Assembly (NCBI GenBank): GCA_023144585.1
Contig: JAGLFI010000016.1
Coordinates: 1 to 10,660 of the forward strand
DNA length: 10,660 nt
Source: Desulfobacula sp.
GTDB taxonomy: Bacteria > Desulfobacterota > Desulfobacteria > Desulfobacterales > Desulfobacteraceae
Direction of reading: 5' to 3'
Every line of letters starts with the position of its first letter. The first letter of the stretch is position 1. The translations under genes were made by a program, and so were the position numbers. This document shows positions 1 to 6,512 of the stretch, one piece after another. The notes beneath the pieces are model-generated. The model searched no databases. It was not told the DNA's origin and worked only from the letters and a program-made list of their open reading frames with translations.

Positions 1-136
1 CCAGAAATTTTCTTTGGAAATAATATGCTCAAGTTCGCGGAGACGGTTTTGCTTTACAGGCAGGTCAAAGATACTCCTTGAGTTTGTCTGTTTTGGTATA
101 TATGGCTTGAATATTTTGTTTTAATTCTACACTCAT
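1..136 (-). CDS. prfB: Peptide chain release factor 2 (RF2), 5' part only, with programmed frameshift
   Basis: RF2 recognises UGA and UAA stop codons and triggers release of the finished peptide on the ribosome. Only the N-terminal part is present; the gene leaves the window at base 1. Translation from the ATG at 136 gives MSVELKQNIQAIYTKTDKL, then KEYL and an in-frame TGA at 67-65. After a +1 shift the reading continues as DLPVKQNRLRELEH and stays open to TGG at 3-1, ending KENFW, which matches the RF2 N-terminal helical region (E. coli: RGYL, stop, then DYDAKK). The start has a good ribosome binding site (AGGAG, 149-145, 8 bases before ATG). It follows lnt by 17 bases and is probably co-transcribed with it. 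Homology is recognised from pattern only, but the frameshift site makes the identification firm. Confidence 0.93.
64..78 (-). promoter_or_regulatory. prfB: RF2 autoregulatory +1 programmed frameshift site
   Basis: On the minus strand the sequence reads AAGGAGTATCTTTGAC. This contains an internal Shine-Dalgarno-like AGGAG (78-74), a 3-base spacer TAT, the slippery CTT codon (70-68), the TGA stop (67-65) and the following C. The same layout of SD-like element, 3-base spacer and CUU UGA C drives prfB frameshifting in E. coli. When RF2 is scarce, termination at UGA is slow and ribosomes slip +1 to make full RF2; when it is abundant they stop after 23 residues. The mechanism is taken from the known family; all elements are visible here. 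Confidence 0.93.
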
Positions 137-144
137 TTTGATTT

Positions 145-149
145 CTCCT
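145..149 (-). promoter_or_regulatory. Ribosome binding site of prfB
   Basis: AGGAG on the minus strand, 8 bases before the prfB ATG and lying inside the 17-base gap after the lnt stop codon. It fixes the prfB start and suggests lnt and prfB share a messenger. Confidence 0.7.
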
Positions 150-153
150 AAAC

Positions 154-1740
154 TTAACTCCAAAATTTTCTTCTGATACCTTTTAACATAAAAGCCATGC
201 AGCTTGCAACTATTGAACTGATGGCAAAAATGTCTCCATATTTTGTATAGAAACTGATCCGGTTCAGGGCAGGAACTTGCCGTGTAAGGGCCAAATCTTT
301 GAACAAGGCGGTTGTTTCAAGGATTTTTCCCTTGGGGTCTATGAAGCCTGAAATTCCCGTATTTGCAGCTCGTGCTATAGTTCTGCGGTTTTCAACAGCC
401 CGGAATACAGCGATGGAAAAATGCTGCAAAGCCGCCGAGGTACGCCCAAACCAGGCATCATTGGTGATGGTGGTAAGGATATCAGCCCCGTTTTTTACAA
501 ATTTGGATGCAATGGATGGAAATAAAATTTCAAAGCAGATGAGTACGCCTGTCTTATGTGTGACCTTCAGGTTACGTGTGCCCTTCAGGGTATGATTATT
601 AAATTGAAGGGGCTTAAATGTCATATCGCCAATGGAAAAGTTTCCTGCCTGGGCAGTTAATTTCCCTATAAATGTCAGGTAATCACCAAAGGGAACATAT
701 TCTCCAAAAGGTACAAGATGGTGTTTATCATAAGTTCCTGTAACAATGGAAAACCGGTTCAGCATGTAAGCCCGGTTGTAATATTTGATCTTATTTTCAT
801 CAGAGTTGAATGCAGGGCTTCCAAAGAGAAAGCTTGTTTTTAAAGACCGCACACATTGATCCACCTGGTTTGACAACAAGCGGTCAAGTCCATAATAGAA
901 CGGCAGTGCGGTCTCCGGCCATATCACAAGATCCACCTTAGTTGAATCAGCAGTTGAAAGACGGATATATTTTTCTATCGTCCGGGCCTTAAATGCAGCA
1001 GTCCATTTTAAATCCTGTTTAATATTACCCTGAACAACCTTAATGGTCGTTTTTTGTGCAGTTTCAATTTGAGAATCAATAATATTGATTTGATGACTGC
1101 CGTAAAAAAGAGCCCCTGCGACCAGAATGATTGTATAAGCAACAGGGATGAAATTTTTTTTTCGCTGCTTTTTTTTAAATGAAATCCAGAGAACAGCCAG
1201 AAGATAGTTCACGAGAACAATGAAAAATGATACCCCGTAAACCCCTGAAAAATCAGCGATCTGAATCAATACTATGTTTTTATACTGGCTGTATCCCAGA
1301 GCCCCCCATGAAAAGCCTGTAAATGCATAGGTTCTGATATACTCAAGACCTGTCCATAGGCAGGAGGCGAATAAGGGTGCAACCCAGTATTTTGGAGAAG
1401 CCTTTTTCATAAGAAAAGCAAAAATTGCCGAGTATAGAGCAAGATAGAAGCATAAAAGGATGAGTGTGGAAATGGCAAAAACCAGATGAAGTCTGCCGTA
1501 GACATGTACAGTCGGGATAATCCAATAAATAAGGGTTAAAAAAAAGCAAAGCCCTACGATAAAACCGCTATAAAAAGATTCTTTTAATGTCATTGCCTGG
1601 ATGGATACTATCCACGGGATCAGGGCGAAAAAAGCAAGGCAGGAGAGGTTGGTTGCAGGAAAAGACAATGTTAAAGCAAGACCGCTTATCAAGGCGGGAA
1701 AGTATTTAAGCAAAAAGAAAGTATTTTTCTGAGCAATCAT
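154..1740 (-). CDS. lnt: Apolipoprotein N-acyltransferase
   Basis: Lnt adds the third acyl chain, taken from a phospholipid, to the N-terminal cysteine of lipoproteins at the periplasmic face of the inner membrane. The 528-residue length is normal (E. coli about 512). The N-terminal third (about 10-215) is a series of hydrophobic segments; residues 230-490 form a nitrilase-type catalytic domain; a last membrane helix lies near 503-519. The catalytic triad is visible: Glu276 in VIWPETALP, Lys339 in YDKHHLVPFGEYVPFG and Cys402 in GVLICFE. NDAWFG and RAANTGISGFIDP are also typical. No good ribosome binding site precedes the ATG at 1740, but no other start would keep the first membrane helix, and an in-frame TAG lies a little upstream. 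The gene is followed by prfB and is divergent from the histidine kinase. It fits a cell with lipoproteins such as RlpA in this window. Confidence 0.96.
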   Translation of the reverse strand: MIAQKNTFFLLKYFPALISGLALTLSFPATNLSCLAFFALIPWIVSIQAMTLKESFYSGFIVGLCFFLTLIYWIIPTVHVYGRLHLVFAISTLILLCFYLALYSAIFAFLMKKASPKYWVAPLFASCLWTGLEYIRTYAFTGFSWGALGYSQYKNIVLIQIADFSGVYGVSFFIVLVNYLLAVLWISFKKKQRKKNFIPVAYTIILVAGALFYGSHQINIIDSQIETAQKTTIKVVQGNIKQDLKWTAAFKARTIEKYIRLSTADSTKVDLVIWPETALPFYYGLDRLLSNQVDQCVRSLKTSFLFGSPAFNSDENKIKYYNRAYMLNRFSIVTGTYDKHHLVPFGEYVPFGDYLTFIGKLTAQAGNFSIGDMTFKPLQFNNHTLKGTRNLKVTHKTGVLICFEILFPSIASKFVKNGADILTTITNDAWFGRTSAALQHFSIAVFRAVENRRTIARAANTGISGFIDPKGKILETTALFKDLALTRQVPALNRISFYTKYGDIFAISSIVASCMAFMLKGIRRKFWS

Positions 1741-1783
1741 TTTTTGTCTTATATTATTAAAAATTTTTTGCTATACTTAACAG

Positions 1784-1814
1784 TTAGTCAATAAGCAGTC
1801 AAATTATCTATAAT
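1784..1814 (+). promoter_or_regulatory. Possible promoter for the kinase gene
   Basis: A perfect TATAAT lies at 1809-1814 in the AT-rich gap between the divergent lnt and kinase genes. The only -35-like sequence near the right distance is TTAGTC at 1784-1789, with a 19-base spacer, which is weak. A start near 1821 would leave almost no leader for the small ORF at 1831 but about 94 bases before 1915. Prediction by eye only. Confidence 0.3.
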
Positions 1815-1830
1815 CAACAGAAGGTTTTTT

Positions 1831-1902
1831 ATGAAATCTAAGCATAACAGCTTTGAAAAATATTCCAAAGACCCGTCAGTTTCCTGCGATCCATTTGATT
1901 GA
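1831..1902 (+). other. Short ORF in frame with the kinase, ended by TGA (leader peptide or interrupted 5' end)
   Basis: ATG at 1831 follows AAGG (1821-1824) by six bases and gives a 23-residue peptide, MKSKHNSFEKYSKDPS followed by VSCDPFD, ending at TGA 1900-1902. The frame is the same as that of the downstream kinase, so reading through the TGA would give NEQELTCQEM and then the PAS domain without a break. The peptide could be the original N-terminus cut off by a nonsense mutation, a translated leader coupled to the kinase, or chance. No known domain is visible. Confidence 0.35.
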
Positions 1903-1908
1903 AACGAA

Positions 1909-1922
1909 CAGGAGTTGACCTG
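1909..1922 (+). promoter_or_regulatory. Small hairpin covering the Shine-Dalgarno-like AGGAG before the kinase
   Basis: CAGG (1909-1912) can pair with CCTG (1919-1922) around the six-base loop AGTTGA. The stem includes most of the AGGAG at 1910-1914, the only strong purine-rich site near the kinase start. With only four base pairs its effect is uncertain. Confidence 0.25.
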
Positions 1923-3429
1923 CCAGGAAATGAAAACCATGTTGGAATCTTCCCCTGCGGGGATTGGGATTATAAAAAACAGGATTCTTGGCTGGTCCAA
2001 TGATATTTTTTATTCAATGCTTGGATATGAACCCGATTCTTTGAAAGGAAAAAGTACAAGGATTCTATATGCTGATCAAAAAGAATATGACAGGGTGGGA
2101 ATCAATCTGTATTCCAAAGTGGATAAGTATGGCATGGGCATTGTTGAAACAAAGCTGGTTAGAAAAGACGGTTTAATACTTGATTTCAGGATCAGGGCCT
2201 CAAGGCTCGATAAGGAAGATCCATCAAAGGGGATCATAGTCGTTATTACAGATATTTCAGAGCTGAAGCTGCTGCAGGTTCAGCTTCAGCAGGCCCAGAA
2301 AATGGAAGCCATCGGGGTATTGGCCGGGGGGATATCCCATGATTTTAACAATATTTTAATGGGCATTCAAGGGCATTTATCGCTGATGCAGATTGATGTA
2401 ACCGCCACTGAAAAAGTTACCGCTCACGCCAAGCATATTGGCCGGATGGTGAAAACCGCAGCAGAACTGACAAGTCGCTTGCTCGGATTTGCAAGGGGTG
2501 GAAAATATCAGATTTCAACCTTGAATGTAAATGAGCTGCTTTCCCTGGCTCTGAATATTTTTAAGCCCACTCGAAAAGATATTATCGTTCATGCAACTTA
2601 CGAAGAAAAGCCTCATCTGGTTGATGCCGACCAATCCCAGCTTGAGCAGGTATTTTTAAATCTGTTAATCAATGCTTCCCAGGCCATACCGGAACATGGC
2701 GATATTTTCGTGACAACCCAAAATATTTTTATAAAAGAAGACCATGATTATCCATTTGAGGTCCATCCCGGACAATACATTAGAGTAACCGTCAAAGATA
2801 CCGGTATCGGCATGGATCTGGAAATCCAGAACAAGATTTTTGATCCGTTTTTTTCAACAAAAGATATCGGCGATAAAAAAGGTAGAGGGCTTGGACTGTC
2901 AACTGTTTATGGTATTGTAAAAAATCACGGCGGTTTTATCTTAGTTGACAGTGAAAAAGGAAAAGGTACAAGTTTTCATGTCTGTTTGCCGGCATCCAAC
3001 AATATCCAGACAAAAGAAATCAAAGAGGAACCGTCATCCATTGAGTCCATGCAAAAAAGATCGGAAACCGTGCTGCTGGTGGATGACGAGGAAGAAATTA
3101 TCAATGTGGGCAGGAATTTTTTGGAGAAGCTCGGCTATAAACCCATGACTGCGAGAAATGGGCTGGAGGCAGTTGAGATATTCAGGCTCTACAAAGATGA
3201 GATTTCTTTGGTCGTCCTTGATCTGATCATGCCAAAAATGAATGGGAAAGAGGCGTTTGTAGAGATAAAAAAAATCCAGGAGAATGCTAAAATACTGATA
3301 TCCACAGGATATTCAATTGATGATAAGATAGAAGGGTTTTTAAACCAGGGATGCCACGGGTTTATTCAAAAGCCCTTTTCTTTGAATAAGTTTGCAAGAA
3401 CCCTGCGAACAATCCTGGATAAAACCTAA
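1915..3429 (+). CDS. Hybrid sensor histidine kinase: PAS, HisKA, HATPase and receiver domains
   Basis: A signalling protein that senses through a PAS domain, autophosphorylates on a histidine and passes phosphate to its own receiver. Residues are numbered from the TTG at 1915. PAS spans about 8-115; a coiled linker (ELKLLQVQLQQAQKMEAIG) follows; the H-box is ISHDFNN with His142; the N-box is FLNLLINASQAI (Asn249, Asn253); G-boxes are DTGIGM (295-300) and GRGLGLS (323-329). The receiver (384-504) has Asp390/Asp391, phosphoacceptor Asp436 in VLDLIMP, Thr464 and Lys486. No membrane segment is seen, so it should be cytoplasmic. The ligand is unknown and no separate response regulator gene is adjacent. 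The start is unsure: the TTG at 1915 directly abuts AGGAG with no spacing, while ATG 1930 and ATG 1939 (AGGAA, nine bases ahead) are plausible. A same-frame ORF upstream is separated by one TGA. Confidence 0.93.
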   Translation: MTCQEMKTMLESSPAGIGIIKNRILGWSNDIFYSMLGYEPDSLKGKSTRILYADQKEYDRVGINLYSKVDKYGMGIVETKLVRKDGLILDFRIRASRLDKEDPSKGIIVVITDISELKLLQVQLQQAQKMEAIGVLAGGISHDFNNILMGIQGHLSLMQIDVTATEKVTAHAKHIGRMVKTAAELTSRLLGFARGGKYQISTLNVNELLSLALNIFKPTRKDIIVHATYEEKPHLVDADQSQLEQVFLNLLINASQAIPEHGDIFVTTQNIFIKEDHDYPFEVHPGQYIRVTVKDTGIGMDLEIQNKIFDPFFSTKDIGDKKGRGLGLSTVYGIVKNHGGFILVDSEKGKGTSFHVCLPASNNIQTKEIKEEPSSIESMQKRSETVLLVDDEEEIINVGRNFLEKLGYKPMTARNGLEAVEIFRLYKDEISLVVLDLIMPKMNGKEAFVEIKKIQENAKILISTGYSIDDKIEGFLNQGCHGFIQKPFSLNKFARTLRTILDKT

Positions 3430-3488
3430 ATCATTCCGCCATTTCTTTCAATCACCGGACCATTAATATAGGTTTTTTTGAATACAGC

Positions 3489-3517
3489 TTTACAATATCT
3501 GACTCAAATGGTATTTT
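3489..3517 (+). promoter_or_regulatory. Predicted sigma70-type promoter before hsp20
   Basis: TTTACA at 3489-3494 (5 of 6 to TTGACA) and TATTTT at 3512-3517 (4 of 6 to TATAAT) are separated by an ideal 17 bases. The start would be near 3524, giving a leader of about 44 bases with the hsp20 ribosome binding site. I did not find a CIRCE inverted repeat or a convincing heat-shock sigma32 box. By-eye prediction. Confidence 0.4.
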
Positions 3518-3554
3518 AACAAGATCATTAGATGATTGATTTACAAGCATCATC

Positions 3555-3559
3555 AGGAG
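3555..3559 (+). promoter_or_regulatory. Ribosome binding site that sets the hsp20 start
   Basis: AGGAG sits eight bases before ATG 3568. The earlier in-frame ATG at 3532 has no comparable site, so the shorter 150-residue product is preferred over a 162-residue one. Confidence 0.75.
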
Positions 3560-3567
3560 TTTTTTAT

Positions 3568-4020
3568 ATGAAACACATAGAAATACGGTTTGGAGATAAT
3601 ATTGAGACACATGCTGCTGAAGAAAAATCTTTTGAAGAGCTGTTTCAATCAGTCAATCCCATATTTTGTTTTTCAAAGAGGATCTGGAAGCCCCAGATGG
3701 ATATATTTGAAACAAGAAATGAGATCATTATCCAGGTTGAGATATCAGGCGTAAGAAAAGAAAACATTGTTATTGAAGTGAGTAACAAAGCAGTCAAGAT
3801 TTTAGGAAGCAGAGAAAATGATCACTCTGACCGTACAGCCACATACCGGCTTGCTGAAATCCAATTCGGACAGTTTGAGCGGGTTTTATATCTGCCAAGT
3901 GTTATTGATGTTGAAAAAGTAACGGCTACATTTTTTAATGGATTTTTGGAGCTTACTTTGGGAAAATTGTTTAGTAAAAATATTAAGCGTAAACAAAATG
4001 TTTCCATAGATTTCATTTAA
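3568..4020 (+). CDS. Small heat-shock protein, Hsp20/alpha-crystallin family
   Basis: An ATP-independent chaperone that holds unfolding proteins until ATP-driven chaperones or proteases such as Lon act; cytoplasmic, normally oligomeric. The 150-residue product has a short N-terminal arm (1-39) and an alpha-crystallin domain (about 40-133) starting WKPQMDIFET, with EISGVRKENIVIEV in the middle and the family signature A-x-x-x-N-G-x-L as ATFFNGFLELTL (120-131). The C-terminal tail holds Val145-Ser146-Ile147, which fits the I/V-x-I/V motif used for oligomer contacts. The start is ATG 3568 because of its ribosome binding site; a longer form from 3532 is less likely. The last five codons (IDFI and stop) are the source of the tandem repeat that follows. 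It lies 138 bases before lon, in the same frame, and the pair probably forms a stress operon. Confidence 0.92.
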   Translation: MKHIEIRFGDNIETHAAEEKSFEELFQSVNPIFCFSKRIWKPQMDIFETRNEIIIQVEISGVRKENIVIEVSNKAVKILGSRENDHSDRTATYRLAEIQFGQFERVLYLPSVIDVEKVTATFFNGFLELTLGKLFSKNIKRKQNVSIDFI

Positions 4021-4138
4021 GGCATAGATTTCATTTAAGGCATAGATTTCATTTAAGGCATAGATTTCATTTAAGGCATAGATTTCATTTAAGGCATAGA
4101 TTTCATTTAAGGCATAGATTTCATTTAAGGCATAGATT
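4003..4138 (+). repeat. 18-bp tandem repeat (about 7.5 units) carrying the hsp20 stop codon
   Basis: The unit is GGCATAGATTTCATTTAA. Six perfect copies run from 4021 to 4128. A first copy at 4003-4020 differs only in its first two bases and is the end of hsp20 (S-I-D-F-I-stop). A partial copy (GGCATAGATT) lies at 4129-4138. Every unit has TAA in the hsp20 frame, giving seven in-frame stops from 4018 to 4126. Unit length is a multiple of three, so hsp20 and lon stay in the same frame whatever the copy number. The last partial unit, CATAGATTCCATAAGG, resembles CATAGATTTCATTTAAGG, so a pre-existing imperfect duplication could have seeded slippage. Identical copies suggest recent expansion. Confidence 0.97.
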
Positions 4139-4142
4139 CCAT

Positions 4143-4148
4143 AAGGAA
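4143..4148 (+). promoter_or_regulatory. Ribosome binding site of lon
   Basis: AAGGAA lies about ten bases before the ATG at 4159, just after the end of the tandem repeat. It supports that ATG, which is the only start codon between the last in-frame TAA (4126) and the Lon domain. Confidence 0.6.
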
Positions 4149-4158
4149 CCAGATAATA

Positions 4159-6510
4159 ATGGATGACCTCAAGCATCCCTCACGCAGCGTAACATCATAT
4201 AACATCCCGGACATCATTCCCATTCTTCCCATTGTTGACACCAATCTTTTTCCAAAAATGGTATTGCCACTGGTATTAATTCAAAAAGAAGCAGTTGAGC
4301 TGATTGATGAGGCCATGTCCGGTAACCGGATGCTGGGGTTGCTTTTATCCAGGAGATCTGACATTGATTCCAGGCATACGGCAGAGGATCTGCACAGAAT
4401 CGGTACCGTGGCGATTATTTTAAAAATGTCTAAGATGGAAGACAATAAAGCCCAGCTTTTAATTCAGGGATTAAACCGTTTCAAGGTCAAAAAGTTTTTG
4501 CAGGATAAAAAATATATGCAGGCTAAAATTGATATCATGGAAAGCCGGAATGCTGATAAGAGCAAGGAAAACAGGGCGTTGATGGTCAATATCGTTGAGC
4601 AATATGAGAAAATTGTAGATCTGTCTCCGGGCCTTCCCTCGGAAATGGGTCATATGATAAAATCATTGCAGGAACCCAATGTTCTTGCAGATATGGTGGC
4701 CTCCACCATTAATGCACCTGTTTTGGAAAAACAGAAGGTTATTGAGCTTTTGGATGTCAATAAACGGTTGAGAAAAGTGACCCGGCTGGTCAATGATCAA
4801 TTGGAGATCCTTGAAATGGGTTCCAAGATCCAGACCCAGGTAAAAGAAGATATGGATAAGCAGCAGCGGGAATACTATCTTCGCCAGCAGCTCAAAGCCA
4901 TAAAAGAAGAATTGGGTGAAACCGAAAACGAAAGCGTTGAGATAAAAGAATACCGCGCTAAAATAGACGGAAAAGGATTGCTGGAAGAGGCACAAAAAGA
5001 GGCGAAACGGGAGTTGCAGCGTCTGTCAAAAATGCATCCGTCATCTTCTGAATATGTGGTGGCCTCAACCTATCTTGACTGGCTGACATCCTTACCCTGG
5101 AATGAGAGCTCTGAAGATAACCTTGATATTAAAGAGGCAAGAAAAGTATTGAACAATGACCATTATGGTCTTGAAAAGCCTAAGAAAAGAATTCTTGAAT
5201 ATCTGGCTGTTCGAAAATTGAAAAATGATTCCAGAGGTCCGATTCTTTGTTTTGCAGGTCCTCCGGGAACCGGAAAAACATCCCTTGGCAGATCCATAGC
5301 CAGAGCCCTTGGCAGACAGTTCGTCAGGATCGCCTTGGGAGGGGTTCGTGATGAAGCTGAAATCCGGGGTCATAGAAGGACTTATGTGGGCGCACTTCCG
5401 GGAAGGATTATTCAGCATTTGAGAAAAGCCGGTACAAAAAATCCTGTATTTATGCTGGATGAGATAGACAAGATGGATTCATCCTATCATGGGGATCCTT
5501 CTTCCGCTCTTCTGGAAGTGCTGGACCCGGAGCAGAATTTTTCATTTTCAGATCACTACCTGAATGTGCCCTTTGATCTTTCCGATGTGATGTTTTTAAC
5601 CACGACAAATGTGCTTCATACGATCCCGGCACCCTTGCGGGACAGGATGGAGGTTCTGGAGCTAAGCGGATATACCCAGGAAGAAAAATTAAAAATTGCC
5701 ACACGATATCTGATTCCCAGGCAACGGGAAGCCAATGGCCTTAAATCAACCCATATTAAAATTACGTCCGGTGCAGTTAAAATAATTATTTCAGGGTATA
5801 CAAAGGAAGCCGGTTTAAGAAATCTGGAAAGGCATATCGGATCGGTATGCAGGGGAGTTGCAAGCAAAATTGCCGAAGAGAAAGCCAAAAGTTTTGTTGT
5901 GAGGCAAAAAGATCTGCATGAATATTTGGGACCGGCACCCAATATGCCGGACATGGCCCTGAGAATAGAGAATCCCGGGGTTGTTGTGGGGCTTGTCTGG
6001 ACTCCCTATGGCGGAGAGATTCTTTTTATAGAGGCTGTGGCCATGAAAGGCGGAAAAGGACTTGCCTTAACAGGGCAGCTTGGAGATGTCATGAAGGAAT
6101 CTGCTTCCACTGCCTTAAGTTTTATCCGGGCCAATGCAAAAAAATTCAAAATAGACGAATCCTTTTTTGGCAGCCATGATCTCCATATCCATGTGCCGGA
6201 AGGATCAATTCCCAAGGATGGCCCTTCCGCTGGTGTGGCTATGCTGACCTGTCTTGTTTCCCTGATGACGGGACGGCGTGTGAAAAATCGTTTGGCCATG
6301 AGTGGAGAGATTACGCTTAGAGGCGAGATCCTGCCGGTGGGTGGGATCAAGGAAAAGGTTATTGCAGCACACAGGGCAGGAATCAAAAAGATTATTCTGC
6401 CGTTATGGAATCAAAAAGATATGGAGGATGTACCGGATAATATAAGAGATTCCATTGAATTCCATTTTGTTGATAAAATGAAAGATGTATTAGAATTAGC
6501 ACTTGACTGA
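4159..6510 (+). CDS. lon: ATP-dependent serine protease Lon
   Basis: Lon is a cytoplasmic hexameric AAA+ protease that unfolds and degrades damaged proteins and short-lived regulators. The 783-residue length matches E. coli Lon (784). Domains in order: N-terminal substrate-binding LON domain (about 18-210, starting IPILPIVDTNLFPKMVLPLVL), helical coiled linker (220-300), AAA+ domain with Walker A GPPGTGKT (367-374) and Walker B VFMLDEID (430-437), arginine-containing RDRMEVLELSGY (494-505), and the C-terminal protease domain. The catalytic dyad is Ser690 in KDGPSAG and Lys733 in GGIKEKVIAAHRAG. All key residues are intact. It follows hsp20 and its repeat and precedes rlpA by two bases, so it is probably co-transcribed with both. 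Nothing indicates truncation or transfer. Confidence 0.98.
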   Translation: MDDLKHPSRSVTSYNIPDIIPILPIVDTNLFPKMVLPLVLIQKEAVELIDEAMSGNRMLGLLLSRRSDIDSRHTAEDLHRIGTVAIILKMSKMEDNKAQLLIQGLNRFKVKKFLQDKKYMQAKIDIMESRNADKSKENRALMVNIVEQYEKIVDLSPGLPSEMGHMIKSLQEPNVLADMVASTINAPVLEKQKVIELLDVNKRLRKVTRLVNDQLEILEMGSKIQTQVKEDMDKQQREYYLRQQLKAIKEELGETENESVEIKEYRAKIDGKGLLEEAQKEAKRELQRLSKMHPSSSEYVVASTYLDWLTSLPWNESSEDNLDIKEARKVLNNDHYGLEKPKKRILEYLAVRKLKNDSRGPILCFAGPPGTGKTSLGRSIARALGRQFVRIALGGVRDEAEIRGHRRTYVGALPGRIIQHLRKAGTKNPVFMLDEIDKMDSSYHGDPSSALLEVLDPEQNFSFSDHYLNVPFDLSDVMFLTTTNVLHTIPAPLRDRMEVLELSGYTQEEKLKIATRYLIPRQREANGLKSTHIKITSGAVKIIISGYTKEAGLRNLERHIGSVCRGVASKIAEEKAKSFVVRQKDLHEYLGPAPNMPDMALRIENPGVVVGLVWTPYGGEILFIEAVAMKGGKGLALTGQLGDVMKESASTALSFIRANAKKFKIDESFFGSHDLHIHVPEGSIPKDGPSAGVAMLTCLVSLMTGRRVKNRLAMSGEITLRGEILPVGGIKEKVIAAHRAGIKKIILPLWNQKDMEDVPDNIRDSIEFHFVDKMKDVLELALD

Positions 6511-6512
6511 TA

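Larger units (their letters stand above)
3430..3567 (-). other. Possible decayed coding remnant in the kinase-hsp20 gap
   Basis: Read on the minus strand, this gap has a 37-codon open stretch containing NDLVKIPFESDIVKLYSKK, after which another frame gives KKTYINGPVIERNGGMI and a TAG at 3430-3428. The two frames meet at a run of seven A residues, so one slip would join them. The joined peptide looks protein-like and faintly resembles the C-terminal part of MinD-type P-loop ATPases (IPF-D-x-x-V pattern). This is a weak impression; it may be chance. On the plus strand I see only the hsp20 promoter and ribosome binding site here and no clear kinase terminator. Confidence 0.2.

Noticed and set aside
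1900..1925. Selenocysteine insertion at TGA 1900-1902
   Set aside because: The only nearby hairpin has four base pairs, starts six bases after the TGA, and the position before a PAS domain is not a known catalytic site. Kept only as a minor option in the findings.
4003..4138. CRISPR array
   Set aside because: The repeats are directly abutting with no spacers, so this is a simple tandem repeat.
3886..4176. A minus-strand ORF of 96 codons with seven IYALNE hexapeptide repeats
   Set aside because: It is the reverse reading of the 18-bp tandem repeat, which has no stop in that frame; it overlaps the ends of hsp20 and lon and has no independent support.
5092..6386. Several minus-strand ORFs of 80-130 codons across lon
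   Set aside because: They lie opposite the intact lon coding sequence, lack domains and ribosome binding sites, and are shadows of its codon pattern.
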